A stretch of 64,000 nucleotides of DNA from the NCBI RefSeq assembly GCF_900182795.1, contig NZ_FXTX01000003.1, positions 1 to 64,000 of the forward strand, read 5' to 3'. Position numbers and translations under genes: made by a program. Below the pieces are notes generated by a model. That model had not been told where the DNA came from. It worked only from the letters and a program-made list of their open reading frames with translations, and did no database searches. Each line of letters opens with the position of its first letter. Positions within the stretch are counted from its first letter, which is position 1. This document shows, piece by piece, positions 1 through 8,543 of the stretch. Source of the DNA: Venenivibrio stagnispumantis. GTDB lineage: Bacteria; Aquificota; Aquificia; Aquificales; Hydrogenothermaceae.

Positions 1-69
1 TTATCAGAAAACCATCTTAAGAGTTTAACTTTTTATCCTTATATTAAGGAGGCTTTTAATGTGATATAA
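1..69 (+). CDS. 3' end of a gene upstream of cas2, possibly cas1
   Basis: An open frame enters from the left edge and stops at TAA 67-69, giving 22 residues that end in FNVI. It lies 93 bases before cas2 on the same strand. In type I-B and III-A loci the gene directly before cas2 is normally cas1, so Cas1 is the best positional guess. The tail is too short to show any Cas1 motif, so the call rests on position only. Confidence 0.4.
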   Translation, partial: LSENHLKSLTFYPYIKEAFNVI

Positions 70-130
70 TTATCATTCCTTTTCGGTTTTGGTATTATAA
101 ACTTTATAAACATTTTTTAAGAGAAGAAAT

Positions 131-172
131 TTACAAACCATTTATACATTCTTGGTAAGAAAATGTTTGTAA
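131..172 (+). promoter_or_regulatory. Inverted repeat enclosing the cas2 ribosome-binding site and start codon
   Basis: Bases 131-143 (TTACAAACCATTT) can pair with 161-172 (AAATGTTTGTAA), about 12 pairs with one bulged C. The 17-base loop holds the weak Shine-Dalgarno GGTAAG, and the cas2 ATG (163-165) sits in the 3' arm. If it forms in the mRNA it would bury the start codon. No experiment supports it; the pairing is visible in the sequence. Confidence 0.4.
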
Positions 173-429
173 TACTTGTTTATGATGCAAATGAAAAAAG
201 GGTTCAAAAATTTCATAAAATATGTAAAAAATATTTAACATGGGTTCAAAACAGTGTTTTTGAAGGTGAAATCTCTGAAGCAAACCTAAGAATATTAATA
301 GATGAATTGGAAGAGATAATGGATATTAAGGAAGATAGTATCTTGATATATAAATTTAGAACAAAAAAGTATTATGATAGAGAAACTATTGGAATTCCAA
401 AACCTTCACATGAAGATTTATTTATCTAA
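163..429 (+). CDS. cas2: CRISPR-associated endonuclease Cas2
   Basis: Cas2 is the structural partner of Cas1 in the spacer-integration complex. The 88-residue length is normal. The N-terminal beta strand VILVYDANEKRVQKFHKIC carries the conserved Asp (residue 8) of the ferredoxin-like fold, followed by Y-L-x-W-V-Q-x-S-V-F-E-G, a Cas2 hallmark. The gene runs opposite to the cas effector operon, and its stop overlaps that of cas3 by 4 bases in a tail-to-tail arrangement. It probably belongs to a separate cas1-cas2 transcript entering from the left. Its start codon lies in a predicted hairpin. Confidence 0.95.
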   Translation: MFVILVYDANEKRVQKFHKICKKYLTWVQNSVFEGEISEANLRILIDELEEIMDIKEDSILIYKFRTKKYYDRETIGIPKPSHEDLFI

Positions 430-2762
430 AACCCAAAATAAAATTTATCTTTGATTTTAAATCCGGTTTCTAAATCATAAAAATATTCCAAATTGGAATA
501 AGGTACATAATAAAATCCATTTTCTATATGTGGTGTATTATCTTTTATAGGGACAGATATAATATATTGATAAAACTTAGCTTTTAAATCATCAAAAGCT
601 TTTTTCTTTTCAAAAATATCCCTTATTTGTATTATCTGACAAAATTCTTTCCATATTTTTTGGGCTTCTTCATCAACTTCAACAAATATATCTTCTTTAT
701 AATAATCTTCTTCAATCAGAACAAAATCTTTTATAGATGTTATTTTGTTTTTTTCTTTTTCTCCATCAAATTTTAAAGAATAAAGCATATTAAGTAAATC
801 TATAGAAATTTTATCTGATTTTCTTTTTTGAATTTCATTATAAAAGTTATGAACAAGATTTAATATATCTTTTTCTTCGTAATAATCTTTATATAATATT
901 GATTTTGTGATAGAAATTAAAACAGCATCATAAACATAAAAACTATATTCTTTATTATTGTTATCTACTAAATTTATGATATAAAAATTACCTTTGGATT
1001 TATTGCTATTGCGATTACACCTTCCGGCAGATTGGATTAGGCTATCTAAAGGGGCAAAATCTCTATAAACTACATCAAAATCTATATCTACGCCGGCTTC
1101 TACAAGTTGTGTTGAAACTACTATTCTTTTTTTACCTTCTTGAATTTCTTTTATTCTTTTAAATCTTTCTTTTGGAATTATATAAGTAGAAAGAAAGGTA
1201 ATTTCTTCTTGATTAAATTGGTTTTTTAGCCTTTCGTATAACTCTTTTGCAGAATTTACAGTATTTAGTATAAATAAATAACTTTTATCTGGTTTTATAT
1301 CAAGATTGCTACAAAATGCTTCTATGGTTTGTGGTGTTTTGTTTATATAGATGTTGTATCTATTTAAATTTTCAAAGTAATAATTTGAATTAATAGCAAG
1401 TTCTTTTGAATTTTCAAAAATAAATGGTTGTGTAGCTGTTGATAATATAACATAAAAATTGAACTTTTCTGCCATTTTTGTTAAAAATTCATTTATTAAA
1501 AGCCAGTATTTATGAGGTATTGATTGAATTTCATCAAGGATAATGATTGAGTTTGTAAATCTATGAAATTTTCTTATCATTTTATTTTTATTTGTAAATA
1601 TAGAATAAAAAAATTGCATAAATGTAGTTGTAATAATCTTACTATTAAAACCTTCAATTAAAATTCTTGAACTATCATAATCAAATTCATCTTCTTTTTC
1701 TCTATAGCTAAAACCGGTTAAATGATGGTATTTTAATAATAATGTATTATCAACAGATATTTTAGAATGTTTTAAAACTTTTTCAAAAACATTATGATTT
1801 TGTTCTATTACAGATAAAAATGGTAAACTGTATATTATTTTTAAATCAATACCTCTTTCTTTTTTTACTTTTTCTGCTATTTTTAAAGCAAGTTTAAAAG
1901 AGATTAAAGTTTTACCTATACCGGTAGGTAAAGTAATTGTTAATATTTTATTGTTTATATCAATATCTTGATTTGTAATTTCTTCAAAAGCTTTTTTCCT
2001 CAAATTATTTATTTTATTATCTCTTTGAGATAATGCTCTTACATAACTATCTACAATGTTACTTTCTAAATCTATATCTTTAAACAAAATAGATTTATCA
2101 ATTTTAATACCTACATCCGATTTATCAGCATCTAAAAGAAGAGAAAATAAAAGTAATGTATTAAGATAATAATCTAATGATTTTTTTTCTTTAAGATTTC
2201 TTATAAATCTTTTTATTTCTCTTAATTTTTTATTAATTTTATCAAAATCTATATCTTCAAAAGAAAATTTTAATAAATCTTTGTTTTTAATGTTTAAATT
2301 ATTTAAAAATACATTAAATTTTTCTTTATCTATTGCATTTATTTGATTTTTTAGTAATTCTATTTCGGTATCTTCTAAAATAACTTCATTTAAAAAATCT
2401 CCTAAATTACCATGATGTCTTTTTGGTAATATAAATCCAAGAGAAAGTAAAAATAGGTCATTTATATTTTTAGAACTTAAATATCTTTCTGTAAGACATA
2501 AACCTATTACTCCGCCAAGTAAAGCATGTTTTGTTTCAGGTCTATTTCTAAGGGTTTTATCTCCTTTTATGTATTCTTGAAAATAATCGGTTGATTTTCC
2601 AATATCGTGGGAAAATGAAATAATAGTTAGAATATCTTTTAAGATTTCATTATAGATATTATCTTTTTCAAAAAATTTTAGAGATAACTTTATCACACTA
2701 TTAATATGCTCTTCTAAAAGCCTATCTGGATGAGAAAGAAGTCCTGAATTAATTTTATCCAT
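426..2762 (-). CDS. cas3: Cas3 helicase-nuclease of the type I-B system
   Basis: Cas3 is recruited by the Cascade complex to unwind and degrade target DNA. The 778-residue protein has an N-terminal HD nuclease domain (H19, H52-D53 in FSHDIGK, H79) followed by a superfamily-2 helicase. Walker A LPTGIGKT lies near residue 280, a DEIQ box near 407 and motif VI QSAGRCNR near 576. HD and helicase are in one chain, the usual I-B form, and all key motifs look intact. It is the last gene of the cas operon, 3 bases after cas5, so it is transcribed furthest from the promoter. Confidence 0.96.
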   Translation of the reverse strand: MDKINSGLLSHPDRLLEEHINSVIKLSLKFFEKDNIYNEILKDILTIISFSHDIGKSTDYFQEYIKGDKTLRNRPETKHALLGGVIGLCLTERYLSSKNINDLFLLSLGFILPKRHHGNLGDFLNEVILEDTEIELLKNQINAIDKEKFNVFLNNLNIKNKDLLKFSFEDIDFDKINKKLREIKRFIRNLKEKKSLDYYLNTLLLFSLLLDADKSDVGIKIDKSILFKDIDLESNIVDSYVRALSQRDNKINNLRKKAFEEITNQDIDINNKILTITLPTGIGKTLISFKLALKIAEKVKKERGIDLKIIYSLPFLSVIEQNHNVFEKVLKHSKISVDNTLLLKYHHLTGFSYREKEDEFDYDSSRILIEGFNSKIITTTFMQFFYSIFTNKNKMIRKFHRFTNSIIILDEIQSIPHKYWLLINEFLTKMAEKFNFYVILSTATQPFIFENSKELAINSNYYFENLNRYNIYINKTPQTIEAFCSNLDIKPDKSYLFILNTVNSAKELYERLKNQFNQEEITFLSTYIIPKERFKRIKEIQEGKKRIVVSTQLVEAGVDIDFDVVYRDFAPLDSLIQSAGRCNRNSNKSKGNFYIINLVDNNNKEYSFYVYDAVLISITKSILYKDYYEEKDILNLVHNFYNEIQKRKSDKISIDLLNMLYSLKFDGEKEKNKITSIKDFVLIEEDYYKEDIFVEVDEEAQKIWKEFCQIIQIRDIFEKKKAFDDLKAKFYQYIISVPIKDNTPHIENGFYYVPYSNLEYFYDLETGFKIKDKFYFGF

Positions 2763-2765
2763 TTT

Positions 2766-3464
2766 TCACAGAAAAGAGATTATACTATCTCCCACTTTAT
2801 AACAATTTTTAAACTTGCCTTCAAGAATATTACCTACAAGTTCCATAACTACATCTTTATAAGCTAAGGGTTCTCTATTTATATTCATATCTGTTGGTAA
2901 TTTTTCTTTAAAATATTTTTTACCTTCTTTGATTTCTATTTCTTCTATATTTTCTGAAAGTATAGCTGTATCAACTTTATTTGAAATAGATAAAGGCTCT
3001 GCATTAGCTACATTAATAAAGGAAAAATTTGCCAATAAATTAGCAAGTCCTAAGGAAACGGTATAATAACATTCTTTATTTTGCACTTTCTCAATCAGTT
3101 GGTTAAATAAATCATCATTATCTATATTTATAAATAATCTATAAGCCGGTTGTTTTAAAAATTCTGTTTTAATCTGTGTCCGCGATTTTATAAGGTTAAA
3201 ACTTCCTGAATTTTTTGTATCTATCAAGTTTAGCGTCATTCTTGTTTTTTTAATTGGTTTTAAAATTTGAATAGCTACCTTAGTGTTTCTACCATTTATA
3301 TGTTTCAGATAATCATTTTTAGATAGCCCTAATATTGCTCCTAAAATTCCATAGATTGCTGTTGGTGGTGGGATAGAAAATGTAAGTGGTGAAGATGTAG
3401 TATAAAATTTTTTAAAATGTCCAAATTCTCCCCAAATGTCAAATATTAAAGTTTTTTTAGACAT
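2766..3464 (-). CDS. cas5: Cas5 subunit of type I-B Cascade
   Basis: Cas5 caps the 5' handle of the crRNA in Cascade. The 232-residue protein begins with a beta strand TLIFDIWGEFGHFKKFYTTS and continues with the Cas5 signature SPLTFSIPPPTAIYGILGAI (a P-P-P/S-T-x-x-G-x-L-G element). The length fits the Cas5h/Cas5b group. Its start overlaps the end of the nucleotidyltransferase gene by 8 bases, so translation is probably coupled. Cas3 follows directly. Confidence 0.93.
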   Translation of the reverse strand: MSKKTLIFDIWGEFGHFKKFYTTSSPLTFSIPPPTAIYGILGAILGLSKNDYLKHINGRNTKVAIQILKPIKKTRMTLNLIDTKNSGSFNLIKSRTQIKTEFLKQPAYRLFINIDNDDLFNQLIEKVQNKECYYTVSLGLANLLANFSFINVANAEPLSISNKVDTAILSENIEEIEIKEGKKYFKEKLPTDMNINREPLAYKDVVMELVGNILEGKFKNCYKVGDSIISFL

Positions 3465-3750
3465 TTATAGCCTCTGAATATATATACTTTTGAAGTTCTT
3501 TCCTTACTGCTTCTTTTATAACAAGGTCAACTTTCAAACCAAATAAATCTTCTAAATAAAATTTTAATCCCATATAATTGTCAAAACTTTTTCTCCCTTT
3601 CTCAAACTCTACAAGAATATCAATATCACTTTCTGGAGTTTGCTCTCCTCTAACATAAGAACCAAAAATATATAAATTTTTCACACCATATTTTTCTTTT
3701 AGCTCCGGCATTCTCTCTTTCAAAGTTTGCTTTATTTCTTGTAAATTCAT
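3457..3750 (-). CDS. Minimal nucleotidyltransferase (MNT/MntA-like) inside the cas operon
   Basis: A 97-residue protein of the pol-beta minimal nucleotidyltransferase type. It shows IFGSYVRGEQTPESDIDILV (residues 28-47), which is the G-S-x-x-R-G...S-D-x-D active site with both metal-binding Asp residues. Such proteins usually act as antitoxins that AMPylate a HEPN RNase encoded next to them. Here there is no HEPN partner: cas7 is upstream and cas5 overlaps its 3' end by 8 bases. It is therefore a solitary MNT wired into a type I-B operon. The target is unknown, and it could equally be a passenger. Confidence 0.85.
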   Translation of the reverse strand: MNLQEIKQTLKERMPELKEKYGVKNLYIFGSYVRGEQTPESDIDILVEFEKGRKSFDNYMGLKFYLEDLFGLKVDLVIKEAVRKELQKYIYSEAINV

Positions 3751-3781
3751 CTCTATTCCATTTTTAATAAAATTTTTTATA

Positions 3782-3803
3782 AAATAATTCTAAAAAATTA
3801 TTT
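3782..3803 (-). promoter_or_regulatory. A+T-only hairpin at the cas7/MNT boundary
   Basis: AAATAATT and AATTATTT (8 pairs, 6-base loop) overlap the cas7 stop codon and precede the MNT gene. It has no GC pairs, so it would be weak at high temperature. It could mark a processing or attenuation point between the first ten and the last three genes of the operon. Confidence 0.25.
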
Positions 3804-4692
3804 CTTCAAATTTAATTTTATCAGAGCTTAAATCTTTGCTTAATATTAAATTTCTATCTTTTTTATAAAATACTTTTTGTATTTTTTCTGCTTCTTCTTC
3901 CAATATCTCTAAAAGTTTATCAATATTTAAGATAAAATCATCTGTGCTTCGTAGTTCTTCATCTGTTTTTTCGCTTTCTATTTTTATATATCTGTGAAGT
4001 TCTCCTATATGAGAATTGATGCCTTCTTTATAAATTACTTCAATAAGTAATCTTGGCATTTGGTTTTTAGAACGGGTTATCAGATTTTTTGTCCCTTCCC
4101 AGATAGCCTTTTTAAGAAGTTCTAAATCTTCATTTGTTAATTTTGTTAATTTTGCTGCATTTTGATTTGCTACTCCATGAAAAGCAATAAATGAGTATGG
4201 AAGTATCCATTCTTCTCTAAAGGTTTTCTGCTCTTTCCCTGAGCTTGATGCAAAGGCTCCTGTTCCTTTTATAAATTCAAGTTTAACTCTGTGGAGAGAT
4301 TGTCCCATACCAAATTGCACTGCTCCTGTATATGTGATAGAGCTATCTTTACTTTTTCCGGTAGTTATTGGTATAGTTCCACCAAATAATCTAACATCAA
4401 TACATTCATTTAATATTTTTTCAGGATTGTTATCAAAATCTTTTGCTCTTGCTTTTGCATCTTGAATTTTTCCATCTTCGTTTGCTATTTCTCTAACGAA
4501 TATTTCCAGTCCTTCAAACTCTTTTAAATAATCTCTAATAGTTCTTTTGAGCCTAACATCTGTAACAATATTTCTACCGGTTTCTTCATCTATTCTTGGT
4601 TTGTTTTCATCGTTTGGGTCACCGTTTGGATTTGCAAAGCTAACATCATACAAAAACAAATACTCTCTTCTGTTTTTAATAATTTCTCCCAT
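3790..4692 (-). CDS. cas7: Cas7 backbone subunit of type I-B Cascade (Csh2)
   Basis: Cas7 polymerises along the crRNA spacer. The family signature is present near the N-terminus: YLFLYDVSFANPNGDPNDEN, then RIDEETGRNIVTDVRLKRTIRDY, as in Csh2/Csd2 proteins. The 300-residue length is normal. I place the start at the ATG at 4692, because GAGGTGATTAAG precedes it at good distance; the GTG three codons earlier lies inside that Shine-Dalgarno. Cas8b is upstream with a 76-base gap, the largest within the operon. Confidence 0.95.
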   Translation of the reverse strand: MGEIIKNRREYLFLYDVSFANPNGDPNDENKPRIDEETGRNIVTDVRLKRTIRDYLKEFEGLEIFVREIANEDGKIQDAKARAKDFDNNPEKILNECIDVRLFGGTIPITTGKSKDSSITYTGAVQFGMGQSLHRVKLEFIKGTGAFASSSGKEQKTFREEWILPYSFIAFHGVANQNAAKLTKLTNEDLELLKKAIWEGTKNLITRSKNQMPRLLIEVIYKEGINSHIGELHRYIKIESEKTDEELRSTDDFILNIDKLLEILEEEAEKIQKVFYKKDRNLILSKDLSSDKIKFEEIIF

Positions 4693-4777
4693 CTTAATCA
4701 CCTCTTAAATAATTTTTCTTATAAAGTTCAAATTAAAACTCCTTTTTGGCTAAATATATCTTTTGTAATTTCCTTTA

Positions 4778-6457
4778 TCAGACAGTCTGACTTTCTTTCT
4801 CATTTTCATAAACCACATTTGCAACATCTTTATATAATGCCATTCCGGATACAAAATAAAAGTTGATTTCATCTATATTTAATTTAAATTTATCCTCTGA
4901 TAATAAATTTTTACTTATTTCCTCAGCTATTTCTTTTTTACCTTTGTCATATTTATCATATTCCATTAGCTTGTTTATAACTTTTGCAAGTAAGCCTTTT
5001 ATATCTTCTTCATTCATTTTTAAGCCTTTTAGATTTTTTACAAAAGGTGTGCTTTGCCTTTCTTGAGCTTGGATATTTAAAAGCATTTGAGTTAATGCTC
5101 CAAGTAAAAATATTCCCCTTTTAGCCGGTGTGTTTAAAGATTTTCCTACTTTTTGATAAATTTTTTCAAATTTTGAGTTTTCCATAATTTCTCCCTCATA
5201 TTGTAATAAACCAATTTCTTCAAAAAATTTAATATTCATTAAAGCATCAAAAACAGTATAACTAAAATTATTACCATTAAGAAAATTTTCCCGTATTTTT
5301 TTATTAAAAATCTGTATCAATGTTTTAAAATCAATTTTTCCTTCTTTAAAAATTTTATCTATAACTTCATAAAATGTTTTATCAAATTCATCTAAAAATC
5401 TAACAATTTTTCCAAAATTATATTCTTGAGAGAAGATTTTATCAACTTTTTCTTTTGCATCAAATATTTTATGTATTCTTGACGGAAGAACATCCTCTAT
5501 GGATAGAAGTATTCTTTCAGCAGCGTTATCTTTTTTTAAAAAGAGCAAATAAAAACTAACTACATCTTTATAATCTTTCAATATTTCAAATATTTCTTCC
5601 TTATCATCTGTTATTAATTTTTTATTTTCTAAGGTTATTTTTCCAGCTTCATAAGACAATATCTCATTTATTTCTTTCAAAGCTTCCGGAGTATCTAAGA
5701 TTAATTTAGGAATAATATAATAATCTTTTCCATAAAATTTAAATTTAAGTTTTTCTTCTATATATTTTTTGGCATAATCTATTTTTAGAAAACATTCTTC
5801 GCATATAGGAAAATTTTTCCAAGCATCTTTTTTGCTAAATCCAGACGTTATATAACATTCTTTATCAAGTGTATAAAATTTATAAATTAAGGAAGTGGTA
5901 AAAACTTCATCTTTTTTTTCTCCACATACACTACAAACAGCATCTTTTTTAGATACTTCTTTTATTTTTGCCATAAAATCATTTATCAAAATCTCTTTAA
6001 AATTTGGTTCTTCTATTTCGTATAGATATTTTCCATCTATTTTTAAGGTGATAATTTTGCCGTCTTTTGTTTGGTTTTGTTTAATTTTTGTCAAGATTTC
6101 TTCTTTATGATTTTCTAATTCTTTGTAGATTTTGTTTATTTCCGGAATATTTTTATGATTTTCAAACCATCTTAAAATTTTATTTTCTAATGTTTTTTTC
6201 GGTTCAGTTATTCTGGAAGTAGGAGAAAAATCCGGAGCATTAGAGCCGGAAGCTCTTTTATATAGATATATTTTCCAATTCTCACCTTTAAACTCTTCAA
6301 CTACCACATCTTTAAAATTTAAATCTTTATCAAATTCTAAAACAAATACCGTCTTATATGTTCCATTACTATCCGGATTTTCAAGGAGAATATCAACAAC
6401 TTCTTTTTGTTCATTTTCTAAAAGCAACTGTCCAATGTATTTAAGTGCTGTTAGCAT
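4778..6457 (-). CDS. cas8b: Cas8b large subunit of type I-B Cascade (Csh1)
   Basis: Cas8b is the large Cascade subunit that recognises the PAM. This protein has 559 residues, slightly short for Csh1. A treble-clef-like zinc site is visible as C-x-x-C (CSVCGEKK) and, after about 45 residues, C-x-x-C (ICEECFLK), in the family's usual place. The assignment also rests on its position directly upstream of cas7 and cas5. The sequence is otherwise poorly conserved. It follows the CARF-RelE gene by 12 bases, which ties the I-B genes to the III-A genes in one transcript. Confidence 0.9.
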   Translation of the reverse strand: MLTALKYIGQLLLENEQKEVVDILLENPDSNGTYKTVFVLEFDKDLNFKDVVVEEFKGENWKIYLYKRASGSNAPDFSPTSRITEPKKTLENKILRWFENHKNIPEINKIYKELENHKEEILTKIKQNQTKDGKIITLKIDGKYLYEIEEPNFKEILINDFMAKIKEVSKKDAVCSVCGEKKDEVFTTSLIYKFYTLDKECYITSGFSKKDAWKNFPICEECFLKIDYAKKYIEEKLKFKFYGKDYYIIPKLILDTPEALKEINEILSYEAGKITLENKKLITDDKEEIFEILKDYKDVVSFYLLFLKKDNAAERILLSIEDVLPSRIHKIFDAKEKVDKIFSQEYNFGKIVRFLDEFDKTFYEVIDKIFKEGKIDFKTLIQIFNKKIRENFLNGNNFSYTVFDALMNIKFFEEIGLLQYEGEIMENSKFEKIYQKVGKSLNTPAKRGIFLLGALTQMLLNIQAQERQSTPFVKNLKGLKMNEEDIKGLLAKVINKLMEYDKYDKGKKEIAEEISKNLLSEDKFKLNIDEINFYFVSGMALYKDVANVVYENEKESQTV

Positions 6458-6469
6458 TTTGGTTTTCCT

Positions 6470-7600
6470 TTATTTTAGATGAGCATCTATTTTATCCAAA
6501 ATATATTTCCCATCTTTGGATTTTATATATAACCTTCTGTTATCATTACCATCAAATGGGTATATTTCATATTGGTAAGTTTCTGAAATATTACCTTTTA
6601 GTTCGTGGAATCTCAAAGATTTTTTGCAATCTTGAAAATTTCTTTCTATACAGATTTCAAGGTCGTCAATTTTTTTATTTAATTGTAAGCGTTCAGAAGG
6701 ATTTAAAGATTCAAATTGTTTCTTTAATTGAGTTGACATTTCTATTCTTTTTGAAATTGGTTCAACTAATCTTTCTTTGTAAACTTCATCTTTTATATTT
6801 TGCCATATAAGTTCTCCCCAAGGAGACATAGCAAAACCATTATCAATTTTTAAATAAACAATTTCAGGTAATTTATCTATCTCTTCTTTTATAACATCTT
6901 GATATATTCCTAATTCTAACATTCTAAATAAATTTAGGTTTTCCTTGAAAATACCTTCCTCTATCTTTATTGGTAATCTTGGTATTCTTAATAAATTCTC
7001 ACTTGTTTCAAATATATATATACTTTCATCTGCATATAAAGAAGCTACAGTTTGTAGAAAACTATTTATACTTTTAAATCCACCGGTAAGGTTAAAAATT
7101 ATTTTATATCCACCTGATTTGAAAGGCTTTATTATTTCATTGACTAAATTTTTTGCTAAATCTGACAAAGAAATTTGAAACTCTTCAAAAGAAGATGTTT
7201 TTAAATCTTTAGCTGTAATTGATTCTACATTTGTAATTCCCTTATTTTTAAATAACTCTATTAAAATTTCTGCAACTTTCTTACCTAAGTATGTATCTGT
7301 ATGAAGAAAATAATGATAATCCATTTCAGGAAAGTTTTTAATATCATTTTGGTAAAAATTTATCAAAGCATTTAATTCTGCACTTGTTTCTTTTAGCTCT
7401 GATAAATTAAACTTTAATAACTTTTCTTTTACATCTTTTATAAATTTATCAAACTTTTCTTTTTTTTCCTTAGGAAATTCTTTTTCTGTATAATTAGAGT
7501 ATTTATATATATTTTCATCAAAGTTCAATTCTTTTGCCATATTTGTAAGAATGCTTAAACCACAGCTTGTAAGAATAAAATTTCCTACGATTTTATCCAT
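6470..7600 (-). CDS. CARF-RelE fusion, candidate cOA-activated mRNA interferase (Cami1-like)
   Basis: The N-terminal part is a CARF sensor of the APE2256/TIGR02619 type: TSCGLSILTN at residues 11-20 and FNLTGGFKSINSFLQ near 168-182 are the two ligand-lining motifs. The middle has the FAMSPWGELIW stretch typical of this group. The last ~85 residues look like a RelE/HigB-fold toxin, with HELKGNIS, then R355-R356-L-Y358 and a terminal I-D-A-H374. In CARF-RelE proteins such as Cami1, cyclic oligoadenylate from Cas10 activates ribosome-dependent mRNA cleavage. It overlaps the csm5 end and lies within the III-A gene set, which fits that role. Activity is inferred. Confidence 0.8.
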   Translation of the reverse strand: MDKIVGNFILTSCGLSILTNMAKELNFDENIYKYSNYTEKEFPKEKKEKFDKFIKDVKEKLLKFNLSELKETSAELNALINFYQNDIKNFPEMDYHYFLHTDTYLGKKVAEILIELFKNKGITNVESITAKDLKTSSFEEFQISLSDLAKNLVNEIIKPFKSGGYKIIFNLTGGFKSINSFLQTVASLYADESIYIFETSENLLRIPRLPIKIEEGIFKENLNLFRMLELGIYQDVIKEEIDKLPEIVYLKIDNGFAMSPWGELIWQNIKDEVYKERLVEPISKRIEMSTQLKKQFESLNPSERLQLNKKIDDLEICIERNFQDCKKSLRFHELKGNISETYQYEIYPFDGNDNRRLYIKSKDGKYILDKIDAHLK

Positions 7601-8541
7601 CCTAATACCTCATTTTCTTTAGTTAATCTTCTTGTTTTTGGGAAAGAAATGTTATATCCGGTTTTTTTAGAAAGCAAAACGATTGTATGACTTAGTTTTC
7701 CGGTAAATCTTCCTATTCTTATTAATGGATTTTCTTCTGTATTTTCATTTTCAAGATTTTGATAAAATTTTAAAATCTCTTGATTTTTATCTTTCCAATA
7801 TTCTTTTTCTACATCTATTAAATCTTTTGCATATTCATAACAGCTTTGTTTCCAATTGATTATGTATTTATTGTATTTGAAATTTTGAAATTCTCTTCTA
7901 TTTTGGAATATTTTTATTTTTGTTTCTAACTTTGTATCTTTTTTAAGACATTCTGCATATTCTGAAAATTTTTTCCTTGTATTTATAATTTCTATTTTTT
8001 TGGCTACGAGATTTTGTGTTTCTATCGGCTTTGTATCTTCTACCATAAAAAATTTCATTATATCATTTGATATTTTTCCGAATGCTTTTTCTTCTATTTC
8101 TCTTGCAATTTTATTATTTTTATCTTCATTAACAAATTTCAATTTATCTTTAAATTCCTGTAAATTATTTTTAACTATGCTATATAAAATAGCAGTTCTT
8201 ATTGCTCCTTTTATTTCTGACCCCGGAATATAAGGTTTATCTGCTGTTTTTATAAACTCATGGATTTCATTTATGTTTGTATCATTTACATTTAAGCTAT
8301 ATCTTTTTATATCATTTAGGTATTTTCTTATTAAATTTTCATCTATTTCATTATTACTTTCTATTTGTGCAATTATATTTTCCAGCTGTTTTTCATCAAG
8401 TTTTGATAAAAATTTATTTAGACTATATATAACTATATTTCTGCCTTCCGGTATATATTCAAGTTTTGTTATTTTTTCGCCTGAACCTATATGAACCGGT
8501 GATTTTATAGTAAGATTTATTTTTTCTTCAATATATCCCAT
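7585..8541 (-). CDS. csm5: Csm5 RAMP subunit of the type III-A Csm complex
   Basis: Csm5 caps the 3' end of the crRNA in the Csm complex. The N-terminal RAMP motif INLTIKSPVHIGSG and the G-rich element YIPGSEIKGAIRTAILYSI are characteristic. The C-terminus ends in EVLGWIK, close to the G-W ending common in Csm5. I choose the ATG at 8541, because GGAG lies 9 bases upstream, rather than the GTG at 8550. The start sits just after the csm4 stop, and the end overlaps the CARF-RelE start by 16 bases. Confidence 0.92.
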   Translation of the reverse strand: MGYIEEKINLTIKSPVHIGSGEKITKLEYIPEGRNIVIYSLNKFLSKLDEKQLENIIAQIESNNEIDENLIRKYLNDIKRYSLNVNDTNINEIHEFIKTADKPYIPGSEIKGAIRTAILYSIVKNNLQEFKDKLKFVNEDKNNKIAREIEEKAFGKISNDIMKFFMVEDTKPIETQNLVAKKIEIINTRKKFSEYAECLKKDTKLETKIKIFQNRREFQNFKYNKYIINWKQSCYEYAKDLIDVEKEYWKDKNQEILKFYQNLENENTEENPLIRIGRFTGKLSHTIVLLSKKTGYNISFPKTRRLTKENEVLGWIKS

Positions 8542-8543
8542 TT

